Shown in pieces: positions 17,355-26,262 of a DNA stretch of 64,000 bases; the stretch's first letter is position 1, and each line of letters opens with the position of its first letter. The stretch comes from Thioclava dalianensis (GTDB taxonomy: Bacteria > Pseudomonadota > Alphaproteobacteria > Rhodobacterales > Rhodobacteraceae), in assembly GCF_000715505.1 (NCBI RefSeq), contig NZ_JHEH01000012.1, forward strand, positions 37,765 through 101,764, written 5' to 3'. The notes under the pieces were generated by a model. That model saw only the letters and a program-made list of their open reading frames with translations, did no database searches and had not been told where the DNA came from. The translations under genes and the position numbers were made by a program.

Positions 17355-18686
17355 ATGGCAAGAATGATGAAAGTCGCAATCGTCGATGACGAGGAAGACA
17401 TGCGCCAGTCGGTCAGCCAATGGCTGGCCCTCTCAGGCTTTGATACCGAGACCTTCCCCTGTGCCGAGGATGCGCTCAAGGAGATCGGACCGGACTGGCC
17501 GGGGGTCGTGATCTCCGACATTCGTATGCCCGGAATGGACGGCATGGCCTTTCTCAAGCGGCTGATGGGGATCGATAGCGGCTTGCCCGTGATCATGATC
17601 ACCGGCCATGGCGATGTGCCGATGGCGGTCGAGGCGATGCGGCTGGGCGCCATGGATTTCATGGAAAAGCCGTTCAGCCCGGATCGGATGACCGAGCTTG
17701 CCAAGCGCGCCACGCAGGCTCGGCGCACGACGCTCGACAACCGCGCGCTGCGCCGCGATCTGGCCGAGGGCGAGAAGGTGATCGGCAAGCTGATCGGCAC
17801 CTCTGAGCCGATGGAGCGGCTGCGCGAGGATATCCTCGATCTCAGTCAGGCCGATGGCCATGTTCTGATCGATGGCGAGACCGGCTCGGGCAAGACGCTG
17901 GTTGCGCATGCGCTGCACGCGACAGGCCCGCGCGCGGGTCGCAAATTCACTGTGGTCTCCTGTGCGGCCTTTGCCGAAGAGGCGCTGGCGGCCAAGCTCT
18001 TCGGCCCGGTCGAAGAGGGCGGTCTGCCGCTGGTCGAAGAGGCGCGCGGCGGCACGCTCTGTCTTGAGGATGTCGAATCGCTCAGCCAGCCTCTGCAGGC
18101 CCGTCTGCTGCAGTTCATCAATGATCAGGGCAGCCCGGCGGAAACGCGAATCGTTGCAATTTGCAACACGCATGGCGAGGGTAAGACCGTCGAGGATGCG
18201 CTGCGGCCCGATCTCTATTATCGGCTTGCCGCCCTCAAGATCACCCTTCCGCCGCTGCGTGCGCGTGGCGAAGATGTTCTCACGCTTTTCAACCGCATGT
18301 CCGAGCAATTCGCCGATGAATATGGGTGCGAAGTGCCCGAGGTGACCGCACAGGAGGCCGCGCAGCTTTTGCAGGCGCCGTGGCCGGGCAATGTGCGCCA
18401 GCTGATCAACGTGGCCGAACGCGCAGTGCTGCAATCGCGGCGCGGCTCGGGCTCGATTGCCTCGTTGCTGATGGCCGATGACGAGGATACCGGGCCTGCC
18501 GCGATCACCACCGAGGGCAAGCCGCTCAAGGAATATGTCGAGAGTTTCGAGAAGATGCTGATCGACAACACGATGCGACGCCACAAGGGCTCGATCGCGG
18601 CGGTGATGGAAGAGCTGTGCCTGCCGCGCAGGACGCTGAACGAGAAGATGGCGAAATACGGGCTGCAGCGCTCGGATTATCTTTAA
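17355..18686 (+). CDS. dctD: DctD-like response regulator with GAFTGA-less AAA+ domain
   Basis: A 443-residue regulator. The receiver domain (residues 4-120) has an acidic pocket in VDDEED and phosphoacceptor Asp55 in ISDIRMPG. An AAA+ domain of the NtrC class follows, with Walker A GETGSGKT near 175, and then a Fis-type helix-turn-helix (LPRRTLNEKMAKYGL) at the end. The GAFTGA loop that contacts sigma-54 is absent: the segment reads KLFGPVEEGGLPLVEEARGG. Walker B is altered (LCLEDV instead of LFLDEI). It may therefore act on sigma-70 promoters, as known for Rhodobacter NtrC. It is cotranscribed with dctB. Confidence 0.85.
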   Translation: MARMMKVAIVDDEEDMRQSVSQWLALSGFDTETFPCAEDALKEIGPDWPGVVISDIRMPGMDGMAFLKRLMGIDSGLPVIMITGHGDVPMAVEAMRLGAMDFMEKPFSPDRMTELAKRATQARRTTLDNRALRRDLAEGEKVIGKLIGTSEPMERLREDILDLSQADGHVLIDGETGSGKTLVAHALHATGPRAGRKFTVVSCAAFAEEALAAKLFGPVEEGGLPLVEEARGGTLCLEDVESLSQPLQARLLQFINDQGSPAETRIVAICNTHGEGKTVEDALRPDLYYRLAALKITLPPLRARGEDVLTLFNRMSEQFADEYGCEVPEVTAQEAAQLLQAPWPGNVRQLINVAERAVLQSRRGSGSIASLLMADDEDTGPAAITTEGKPLKEYVESFEKMLIDNTMRRHKGSIAAVMEELCLPRRTLNEKMAKYGLQRSDYL

Positions 18687-18694
18687 GAACAAGT

Positions 18695-18735
18695 GGTTCG
18701 GCGGCGGTCTTCATGCTGGAGCCGCCGTCGGAACC
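18695..18735 (+). terminator. Possible hairpin after dctD
   Basis: GGTTC and CGGCGG arms pair with CCGCCG and GAACC around an asymmetric bulge and a loop of about ten bases, shortly after the dctD stop. No T tract follows, so it is a weak candidate. Confidence 0.35.
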
Positions 18736-18754
18736 TCAGCCTTGCAGGCTGTTC

Positions 18755-19672
18755 TCACGCGGTGGGTTGGCCCAGCTTCTCGGGCAGAAACTCTGCCTTG
18801 GCCTCCGAGACCTGCTCTGCGATGAAGCGCATCGCGGTGCGCACCCGCGCGCTCTCGCGCAAATCCTGATGGGTTTGCAGCCAGTAGGAGCGGGTGATCT
18901 CGATCTCATCGGGCAGTAGCGGAACCAGTTCGGGCGCTCCGCGCGCCATGAAATCGGGCAGGATGCCGATCCCTTTGCCTGCCTGAATTGCGCGCAATTG
19001 CCCAAACAGGTTGCTTGAGGAGAATTGCGGCACCAGATCGCCGACCACGAGCGACAGGTAATCCAGCTCGGGGGTGAAGATCAGTTCGGGGATATATCCT
19101 ATCATCAGATGCTCTCTGAGCTGGGATTTATCGGTCAGCGGATGCGTCTTGAGATAGCTTGGCGCGCCATAGAGATGCAGCGTGTAATCGGTCAGTTTGC
19201 GCGAGATCAGCCGTCCCTTTTCGGGCCGCGACAGGGTGATCACGATATCGGCTTCGCGCTTGGACAGAGAAAATACCTGCGGCGTGGCTACAAGTTGCAC
19301 TTCCAGCTCGGGATGTGCGGTCGCAAAATCGCCCAGCCGGGGGGCAAGAAAGAATGCCCCGAACCCATCAGGCGTGCCGATCCGGACCGATCCCGACAGG
19401 GCGTAGCGCTCACCCGCGATATCGTCATGCACGCGGGCTGCGACGCTTTCAATTTGCTCGGCATGCCTCAAAAGGCGTTCTCCCGCATCGGTGAGCGCAT
19501 AGCCCCGTGGGCTGCGTTCGAACAGCTGAGCGCTCAGCCGCCCCTCCAGCGCGGTGATGCGCCGGGACACAGTTGCGTGATCCGACCCGATCGTCCGTGC
19601 CGCCGCCGTCAACCGTCCGGCCCGCGCGACCGATAAAAAATAGCGTAAATCGTTCCAATCAAAAATCATCAC
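18755..19672 (-). CDS. LysR-family transcriptional regulator
   Basis: A 305-residue LysR regulator. The winged helix is at residues 5-65 (DLRYFLSVARAGRLTAAART), and an effector-binding domain fills the rest. It is transcribed away from the branched-chain amino acid transporter operon, which starts 367 bases further on; such divergent placement often means control of the neighbour, but no direct evidence is visible. The target and effector are unknown. Confidence 0.88.
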   Translation of the reverse strand: MMIFDWNDLRYFLSVARAGRLTAAARTIGSDHATVSRRITALEGRLSAQLFERSPRGYALTDAGERLLRHAEQIESVAARVHDDIAGERYALSGSVRIGTPDGFGAFFLAPRLGDFATAHPELEVQLVATPQVFSLSKREADIVITLSRPEKGRLISRKLTDYTLHLYGAPSYLKTHPLTDKSQLREHLMIGYIPELIFTPELDYLSLVVGDLVPQFSSSNLFGQLRAIQAGKGIGILPDFMARGAPELVPLLPDEIEITRSYWLQTHQDLRESARVRTAMRFIAEQVSEAKAEFLPEKLGQPTA

Positions 19673-20039
19673 TCAACCTCACCGGGGGGTATGGGCAGTT
19701 TCGCACATCAGCCTACCGGAAACGTGGCATAGCGACTCATGATTTCCCAGCTATCCTTTTGGCAGTTACGTGTGCAACATTCTTGACAGCGTGTGACGCG
19801 GTTTTGAAAAGATGCGATGATAGTCTTTCCCAAAGCGCCTTGAACGCGACAAGCTGATATCCGCTGGTAAAGCCTGCAGCTTGATGAGAAGGTTACCATC
19901 TGGCGTCACGGAGGAGTGAGGCACATGGAACGCCGCCAGCGGCCCAAACGGGCAGGGGCGGTCAGAGGATTTCCCGGGTAGTGCGCATCGGAGGGATGCA
20001 GCTGCTTCGGGCCAAGTAAAAAACCAGGGAGGAAAATTC
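19673..20039. other. Intergenic region between lysR and the liv operon
   Basis: This 367-base gap contains no convincing gene. A TTGACA hexamer at 19783-19788 could be a -35 element, but no good -10 follows at the right distance. The end carries a strong ribosome binding site, GGGAGG, seven bases before the substrate-binding-protein gene. Its length suggests a long leader or a regulatory region for the transporter. Confidence 0.4.
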
Positions 20040-21254
20040 ATGAAATCAGCAATCTATGCAGGTGTCAGTGCCGCCGCGATCCTGATGGGCGCGCAAGGTG
20101 CTCTGGCGCAGGATGCAATATCCGACGGCGTCGTGAAGATCGGCGTTCTGGGCGATATGTCGGGTGTTTACTCGACCGGGTTCTCGGGCAAAGGCGCGGT
20201 CGATGCCGTGAAAATGGCGGTCAAGGATTTCGGTGGTACCGTGCTTGGCAAGCCGATCGAAGTGATCTCGGCGGACCACCAGAACAAGGCCGACGTGGCC
20301 TCGGCCACCGCGCGTCAGTGGATCGATGAAGAACATGTCGACATGATCACCGACCTGACCAACTCGGCCGTCGGTCTGGCGGTGCAAAAGCTCGCATCCG
20401 ACAAGAAGACGATCACGATGAATACCGGCTCGGCGTCGAGCGCGCTGACCGGGGCGGATTGCACCAAATACGGCATCCACTACGGCTATGACACCCATGC
20501 GCTGCCTGTGGGCACCGCGACGGCCGTCGTCAAGAACGGTGGCAAGAGCTGGTATTTCATCACCGCCGATTATGCCTTCGGCCATGCGCTGCAGGACAAT
20601 ACTTCGGAAGTGGTGAAAAGCCTTGGCGGGACGGTCGTGGGCAGCTCGGACGTGCCGCTGGGCTCGAACGACTTCTCGTCCTACCTGCTTCAAGCGCAAA
20701 GCTCGGGCGCCAATGTGATCGGTCTCGCCAATGCCGGTCAGGATACGGTCAACGCGATCAAACAAGCCCATGAGTTTGGTATCGTCGCAGGCGGTCAACA
20801 GCTTGCGGGCATGCTGGTGCTGATCTCGGATGTGAAATCGCTCGGCACGGATGTGGCCGCGGGTCTTCAGTTCACTTCCGGCTGGTACTGGAACGGCGAT
20901 GACGCATCGCGCGCTTGGAAAGAGAAATACGAGAAATTCTCGGGTGGTGAGGCTCCGACCTTCCCGCATGCCGCGGATTACTCGCTGACCATGGCCTATC
21001 TGAACGCGATCAAGGCTGCAGGCACCGACGATCCCGACAAGGTGCGCGCGCAGCTTGGCAAGGCACCGATCGACGACTTCTTCGCCAAAGGTGGCCGGAT
21101 CCGCGAGGACGGGCTTCTGGTGCACGATATGTACCTGCTGAAAGTGAAGAGCGGCGGCACCGATCCGTGGGATGTGGCTGACGTCGTGCGCACCATCCCG
21201 GGCGATGAGGCCTATGCCTCGCTCGCAGATGGCGGCTGCCCGCTGGTTAAGTAA
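20040..21254 (+). CDS. Branched-chain amino acid-type ABC transporter substrate-binding protein
   Basis: A 404-residue periplasmic-binding protein of the LivK/HAAT family. The signal peptide is MKSAIYAGVSAAAILMGAQG with cleavage after ALA near residue 23, then the mature start VKIGVLGDMSGVYS. Hydrophobic amino acids are the usual ligands, but the family also binds amides, urea and aromatic compounds, so the substrate is not fixed by sequence. It heads a five-gene transporter operon (ATPases, then permeases), with an 85-base spacer before the first ATPase gene. Confidence 0.88.
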   Translation: MKSAIYAGVSAAAILMGAQGALAQDAISDGVVKIGVLGDMSGVYSTGFSGKGAVDAVKMAVKDFGGTVLGKPIEVISADHQNKADVASATARQWIDEEHVDMITDLTNSAVGLAVQKLASDKKTITMNTGSASSALTGADCTKYGIHYGYDTHALPVGTATAVVKNGGKSWYFITADYAFGHALQDNTSEVVKSLGGTVVGSSDVPLGSNDFSSYLLQAQSSGANVIGLANAGQDTVNAIKQAHEFGIVAGGQQLAGMLVLISDVKSLGTDVAAGLQFTSGWYWNGDDASRAWKEKYEKFSGGEAPTFPHAADYSLTMAYLNAIKAAGTDDPDKVRAQLGKAPIDDFFAKGGRIREDGLLVHDMYLLKVKSGGTDPWDVADVVRTIPGDEAYASLADGGCPLVK

Positions 21255-21339
21255 GCCAATCCAAACCGTTCGGGGGCGACCGTCGCGGCCGCCCCCGAAT
21301 GCGTCTTGGCCCAAACGTGTCTCAGACCGAAGGCAGACC

Positions 21340-22110
21340 ATGAGCGATATCATCCTCGAAGCACGCAATCTGACAAAGAGTTTCGGTGGCTTTGTCGCCG
21401 TGAACGACGTCAATCTGCGCATTGAACGGGGCTCGATCCATGCGATCATCGGCCCCAATGGCGCAGGCAAGACGACCATGTTTAACCTGTTGACCAAGTT
21501 TCACACGCCCACATCGGGCTCGATCCGGTTCAACGATACCGACATCACCAATCGCAAACCCGCTGAAATCGCGAATATGGGCATCGTGCGTTCCTTCCAG
21601 ATTTCGGCTGTGTTTCCGCATTTGACCGCCCTGGAAAACGTGCGGCTGGCGCTGCAACGCGGCTTGGGGGTGAGTTATCATTTCTGGCGCTCGCAAAAGA
21701 TGCTGAGCGATCTTGATGCGCAGGCGGTGGCGCGGCTCGATCAGGTCGGGCTGAAATCCTACGCGCATACCCGCGCCGTCGAGCTGCCCTATGGGCGCAA
21801 GCGGGCGCTTGAAATTGCCACCACGCTGGGGCTGGAGCCCGAGCTGATGCTGCTCGACGAGCCGACGCAGGGCATGGGCACCGAAGATGTGGGGGCCGTG
21901 ACCGAGCTGATCTCGCGCGTGCGCGAAGGCCGCACCATTGTGATGGTCGAGCATAACCTCGGTGTCGTTGCCGAACTGGCCGATACGATCACCGTGCTTG
22001 CGCGCGGCGAGGTGCTGGCTGAGGGACCCTATTCAGAGGTCTCGCGCAACCCGCAGGTGATGGAGGCCTATATGGGCGTCTCCGCCGAGGAGCAGGAGGA
22101 AGAGGCATGA
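21340..22110 (+). CDS. livG: Branched-chain amino acid ABC transporter ATP-binding protein
   Basis: A 256-residue ATPase. Walker A is GPNGAGKTT near 40, Walker B LMLLDEPTQGM near 165, and the H-loop is in VEHNLG. The usual LSGGQ signature is replaced by VELPYGRKRALEIA, a form common in LivG-type subunits, which often carry LxYGxQR. The ATG at 21340 is chosen over an upstream frame from 21172 that overlaps the preceding gene. The end overlaps livF by four bases. Confidence 0.9.
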   Translation: MSDIILEARNLTKSFGGFVAVNDVNLRIERGSIHAIIGPNGAGKTTMFNLLTKFHTPTSGSIRFNDTDITNRKPAEIANMGIVRSFQISAVFPHLTALENVRLALQRGLGVSYHFWRSQKMLSDLDAQAVARLDQVGLKSYAHTRAVELPYGRKRALEIATTLGLEPELMLLDEPTQGMGTEDVGAVTELISRVREGRTIVMVEHNLGVVAELADTITVLARGEVLAEGPYSEVSRNPQVMEAYMGVSAEEQEEEA

Positions 22111-22829
22111 GCAGTACGACCCTGACCAAGCCGATGCTCAAGATCGAGAATCTGCATGCTTGGTATGGCGAGAGCCACGTGCTCCACGGCATCAATCTCG
22201 AACTGGGCGAGGGGCAGTTGATCACGCTTCTGGGCCGCAACGGGGCAGGGCGCTCCACGACCCTGCGCTCGATCATGGGCATGGTGGATAAGCGCACCGG
22301 CTCGATCCAGATCAACGGGGCCGAGTTCATCAACAAGCCTGCCCACCGGATCACCCCCGAGGGGCGGATCGGCTTTTGCCCTGAGGAACGCGGCATCTTC
22401 TCCTCGCTCAATGTCGAGGAAAACCTGATGCTGCCGCCCGGTGTGGGCGATGGCGGCATCTCGATTGAAGAGCTGTTCGAGATGTTCCCCAACCTTGCCA
22501 ATGTGCGCAAGCGGATGGGCACGCGCCTCTCGGGCGGCGAGCAGCAGATGTTGGCCATTGCGCGCATCTTGCGTACCGGCGCGCGGCTCTTGTTGCTCGA
22601 CGAGATCACAGAGGGGCTCGCGCCCGTCATCGTCAAAACGCTGGGCCGGGTGATCCGCGACCTCAAGGCGCGCGGCTATACAATCGTGCTGGTGGAGCAG
22701 AACTTCCGCTTCGCAGCGCCGTTGGCTGACCGCCATTACATCATCGAGCATGGCGAGGTGATCGACACGATCGAAGCGGCCGATGTTGAAGCCAGCATGG
22801 ACCGCCTCAACCATTACCTGAGCGTATAA
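22107..22829 (+). CDS. livF: Branched-chain amino acid ABC transporter ATP-binding protein with an arginine in Walker A
   Basis: A 240-residue ATPase, second of the pair with livG. The signature is LSGGEQQM near residues 138-145 and Walker B is LLLLDEITEGL. Walker A reads GRNGAGRST, with arginine where the catalytic lysine of GxxGxGK[ST] is expected. The same substitution may be common in this LivF subgroup, or this half-site may be poorly active while LivG drives transport. Its start overlaps the livG stop, and the gene continues the operon into livH. Confidence 0.9.
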   Translation: MSSTTLTKPMLKIENLHAWYGESHVLHGINLELGEGQLITLLGRNGAGRSTTLRSIMGMVDKRTGSIQINGAEFINKPAHRITPEGRIGFCPEERGIFSSLNVEENLMLPPGVGDGGISIEELFEMFPNLANVRKRMGTRLSGGEQQMLAIARILRTGARLLLLDEITEGLAPVIVKTLGRVIRDLKARGYTIVLVEQNFRFAAPLADRHYIIEHGEVIDTIEAADVEASMDRLNHYLSV

Positions 22830-22844
22830 GGAGGGACCCAGACA

Positions 22845-23750
22845 ATGGACCCCATGATCCGACTGATCCTCGCCCAGGGTATGCTGGGCCTCAATAACGG
22901 CGTGTTCTACGCAATGCTGAGCCTCGGGCTCGCGGTGATCTTTGGCCTGCTCAACGTGGTCAATTTCGCCCATGGCGCGCTTTACATGCTGGGCGCGTTC
23001 CTCGCGCTGATCATGTATTCCTATATGGGCGCATGGATCGGGATGAGCGATCTGTCGATTGGCTTCTGGCCGTCGCTGATCCTCGCACCAATCCTGGTTG
23101 GCTGCTTTGGCATGCTGATCGAGCGCTTCATGCTACGCAGGCTTTATAAGCTCGACCCGATCTACTCACTGCTCTTGACCTTCGGCGTGACGCTGGTGCT
23201 GCAAGGTCTGTTCATCAACTTCTTCAATGCCTCTGGCACGCCCTATCCCGGGATGCCGGAAAGTCTGCGCGGCGTCGTCAATCTCGGCTTCATGATGTTC
23301 CCGAAATACCGCCTCTTCGTGATCGTCTTCTCGATCCTGGTGTGTTTCATCGTGTGGTACGTGATCGAGCGCACACGGATCGGCTCACGGTTGCGGGCGG
23401 GCACGGAAAATCCTGAACTGGTCAAGGCCTTCGGGATCAACGTGCCGCTGATGGTGATGCTGACCTTTGGCTTTGGCACCGGGCTTGCAGGTCTGGCGGG
23501 TGTGCTGGCCGCGCCGATCTACTCGGTGAGCCCGCTGATGGGCGCCAATCTGATCATCGTGATCTTCGCGGTGGTCGTGATCGGCGGCATGGGCTCGATC
23601 GCCGGGGCGGTTGTGACCGGCTTCACGCTGGGGCTGGTCGAGGGGATCACCAAGGTGTTCTATGCGCCGGCCGCCAACACGGTGATCTTCCTGCTGATGG
23701 TGATCGTGCTTCTGGTCCGGCCAAATGGCCTCTTTGGACGGCAGGGATAA
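22845..23750 (+). CDS. livH: Branched-chain amino acid ABC transporter permease (LivH type)
   Basis: A 301-residue inner-membrane permease. It shows the family start (MLGLNNGVFYAMLSLGLAVI, NVVNFAHGALYMLGAF) with about eight hydrophobic segments and the GGMGSIAGAVVTG loop near the end that couples to the ATPase. AAGGAGG lies 12 bases before the ATG at 22845; an ATG at 22854 is an alternative start. It pairs with LivM to form the channel. Confidence 0.92.
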   Translation: MDPMIRLILAQGMLGLNNGVFYAMLSLGLAVIFGLLNVVNFAHGALYMLGAFLALIMYSYMGAWIGMSDLSIGFWPSLILAPILVGCFGMLIERFMLRRLYKLDPIYSLLLTFGVTLVLQGLFINFFNASGTPYPGMPESLRGVVNLGFMMFPKYRLFVIVFSILVCFIVWYVIERTRIGSRLRAGTENPELVKAFGINVPLMVMLTFGFGTGLAGLAGVLAAPIYSVSPLMGANLIIVIFAVVVIGGMGSIAGAVVTGFTLGLVEGITKVFYAPAANTVIFLLMVIVLLVRPNGLFGRQG

Positions 23751-23753
23751 GGG

Positions 23754-24770
23754 ATGAGTGACGTGACAGAGACAACCGCAAACTCCCAATCCGGGATCGC
23801 CGAGTTCGAAGAGGGCCTGGGCGATCCGGTGCTCCGCCGTCGGGCCCGGATCTGGCAGGGGATCTTCTGGGTGGCGATGCTGGGCTTCCTCGCAGCCGCG
23901 CCGTTCTTCCTCTACCCGGTCTTCGTGATGCAGCTTTTGTGCTTTGCGCTTTTTGCGGCCGCCTTCAACCTGCTGATCGGCTTCACCGGGCTGCTCTCCT
24001 TCGGGCATGCCGCCTTCTTCGGTGGGGCCGCCTATATCGCGGGCCATGTGCTCAAGGTCTGGGGCTTCCCGCCGATCCTGGGGATCCTGACCGGCACGCT
24101 TTTCGCCGCAGCGCTTGGCTGGCTGGTCGGCTCGCTTGCGATCCGCAGGCAGGGCATCTACTTCGCGATGATCACGCTGGCACTGGCCCAGATCGTCTAT
24201 TTCTTCGCGCTGCAAATGCCCTTCACCGGCGGCGAGGACGGGCTGCAAGGGATCCCGCGCGGGCATCTCTTGGGGATTTTCAATCTGAACGATCCGCTCG
24301 CGATGTATTACTTCGTGGCCGCCGTCTTCCTCGTGGGCTTCCTCGTGATCTACCGGATCATCCATTCGCCCTTCGGGCAGGTCTTGCAGGCGATCCGTGA
24401 AAACGAGCCGCGTGCGCTGTCGCTTGGCTATAATGTGGATCGCTTCAAGCTGCTGGCCTTCGTGCTGTCGGCGGCGCTTGCAGGGCTTGCGGGCTCGACC
24501 AAGGCGCTCGTGTTCCAGTTCGCCTCGCTGACGGATGCGCATTGGCAGATGTCGGGCGAGGTGATCTTGATGACGCTGCTGGGCGGTATGGGCACGATCT
24601 TCGGCCCTGTCGTAGGCGCGTTCATCGTGGTGGCCCTGCAACATGCGCTCTCGGGCATCGGCTCTTGGGTGCAGGTCGTGATCGGCGGCACCTTCATTGC
24701 CTGTGTGCTGCTGTTCCGGCGCGGCGTGGTGGGCGAGTTGGCGCGTCTCTTGCGGATCAACTCGCTTTGA
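23754..24770 (+). CDS. livM: Branched-chain amino acid ABC transporter permease (LivM type)
   Basis: A 338-residue permease with the family motif FNLLIGFTGLLSFGHAAFFG near 75-95 and the coupling loop GGMGTIFGPVVGAF near 285. It has about ten hydrophobic segments, preceded by a soluble acidic N-terminus of about 35 residues. It starts three bases after livH ends and closes the operon; a strong hairpin with T6 lies 150 bases downstream. Confidence 0.92.
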   Translation: MSDVTETTANSQSGIAEFEEGLGDPVLRRRARIWQGIFWVAMLGFLAAAPFFLYPVFVMQLLCFALFAAAFNLLIGFTGLLSFGHAAFFGGAAYIAGHVLKVWGFPPILGILTGTLFAAALGWLVGSLAIRRQGIYFAMITLALAQIVYFFALQMPFTGGEDGLQGIPRGHLLGIFNLNDPLAMYYFVAAVFLVGFLVIYRIIHSPFGQVLQAIRENEPRALSLGYNVDRFKLLAFVLSAALAGLAGSTKALVFQFASLTDAHWQMSGEVILMTLLGGMGTIFGPVVGAFIVVALQHALSGIGSWVQVVIGGTFIACVLLFRRGVVGELARLLRINSL

Positions 24771-24783
24771 GCCTTAGGGTGGT

Positions 24784-24946
24784 GGGGGGCTCTGCCCCCC
24801 GCCGCCAAGCCCTGCGGGCTTGTCAGCGCCCCTCCGGGATATTTGGATCAAGAGGAAGAGATCTCTTTCAGCTTGGCGGAAATACCTCGGGGGGAATGGC
24901 CAAATCCGAGAGGATTTGGAGATGGGGGGCAGAGCCCCCCTTTTTT
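24784..24946. repeat. Intergenic inverted-repeat element with bidirectional hairpins, including an intrinsic terminator
   Basis: GGGGGGCTCTGCCCCCC at 24784-24800 and its exact reverse complement at 24924-24940 bound a 157-base element; the right copy is followed by six T residues. Inside are the hairpin CCAAATCC/GGATTTGG (24900-24919) and a CCGGGATATTTGG-type segment. I recall similar GC-box elements scattered between genes in Rhodobacteraceae. It separates the convergent livM and MFS genes and should stop transcription from livM. Confidence 0.7.
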
Positions 24947-24973
24947 GTCTCCGGAGCGCGATCCTAGGCCGAG

Positions 24974-26197
24974 TTAGCGCGTCTCTTTCGGGCGCAGCAC
25001 CAGCCAGATCAGGGCCGCACCTGCGAGCGTCAGGAAGGGCAGCATCGCGATATTGACCGCATGCCAACCCGTTTGCGGATCGCCTGAGGAGACGCAATTC
25101 ATCAGGCCGCCCGAGCTGAGCGAGGCCAGAAAGACGCCGCTGAAGACCACGAAGTCATTCAATCCTTGCGCCGTGCCGCGTTCGGCGGGGCTATGGGCCG
25201 AGGCCAGCATCGAGGTCGCGCCGATGAACCCGAAGTTCCAGCCGACGCCCAGCAGCATGAGCGCGAGGAAAAACCGCTCCAGCTCAATCCCGCTCAGCGC
25301 CACAGCGCCTGCTGCTGCAAGGATCAAAAGACCCGTGCCCACGATGGCCCGGTGGCCGAACTTGGCGATCAGATGACCGGTGAAGAAGCTGGGCAGATAC
25401 ATCGCCAGCACATGGGCCGAGACGATATTGGCCGCATCGCCCTGCGCATAGCCGCAGCCCACAACGGCGAGCGGAGTCGAGGTCATCACGAGGTTCATCA
25501 GGGAGTAGGAGACCATCGCACAGATCATCGCCACCAAGATCACCGGGTCGCGCAGCAATTCGCGCCGGGTGCGGCCTTCATGCGGGGTGTCGGCCTTGCG
25601 CCGTCCCGGCGCGGGAATGTCGAGAAAGGCAAATAGCGCGGGGCCCAATGCATTGATCGCAATGATCACAAGATACGTGGCCATAAACGGCACGACCATC
25701 GCCTGAGAGGTCAGCTTGACCAGTTGCGGCCCTAGGATCGCCGCGACCAGCCCTCCGGCCATCACATAGGAGATCGCCTTGGGTTGAAACTCGGGGGTGG
25801 CGGTGTCGGTGGCCGCGAAGCGGTAAAATCCCTGCGCCGACATATAGGTTCCCGTCATCAGCGAGCCCAGCATGAACAACCAGAACGAGCCGATATAAAG
25901 CGCATAGGCTGCAACCGCCGCGCCCGCAGCCCCTGCGGCATTGGCGAGCATGAAGCCCGCGCGGCGCCCGTGTTCGGCCATGAAATTCGAGAGCGGATTG
26001 GCGCTGAGCACGGAGCCGAGGATGATCATCGAGAGCGGCAGCGTCGCAATACACGGATTGGGCGCGATCATCTGACCGGCCAAGCCGCCCACCGTGAAGA
26101 TCATCGGCATCTGCGCGCCCAGCAGAGCCTGTGCGAGCACCAGCACGATTGTATTGCGTTTTTCGCGCGTGGCGTGGGGGAGAGATGAGCTGTTCAT
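24974..26197 (-). CDS. Major facilitator superfamily transporter
   Basis: A 407-residue protein with about 12 hydrophobic segments, including the AEHGRRAGFMLANAAGA region after the second helix, where MFS proteins carry a basic loop. It looks like the YfcJ/YbfB-like drug- or metabolite-exporter branch; the substrate is unknown. The start at 26197 (MNSSSLPHATREKRN) is preceded by GGAG at five bases; the longer frame to 26245 lacks a binding site. It is divergent from the glycosylase gene. Confidence 0.85.
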   Translation of the reverse strand: MNSSSLPHATREKRNTIVLVLAQALLGAQMPMIFTVGGLAGQMIAPNPCIATLPLSMIILGSVLSANPLSNFMAEHGRRAGFMLANAAGAAGAAVAAYALYIGSFWLFMLGSLMTGTYMSAQGFYRFAATDTATPEFQPKAISYVMAGGLVAAILGPQLVKLTSQAMVVPFMATYLVIIAINALGPALFAFLDIPAPGRRKADTPHEGRTRRELLRDPVILVAMICAMVSYSLMNLVMTSTPLAVVGCGYAQGDAANIVSAHVLAMYLPSFFTGHLIAKFGHRAIVGTGLLILAAAGAVALSGIELERFFLALMLLGVGWNFGFIGATSMLASAHSPAERGTAQGLNDFVVFSGVFLASLSSGGLMNCVSSGDPQTGWHAVNIAMLPFLTLAGAALIWLVLRPKETR

Positions 26198-26262
26198 ACT
26201 CCGCTTGTTAGGGGGCCGCGCGAGGGCTGGCAAGTGGGCGCGCATTGGGGCAGGGTGCGGGC

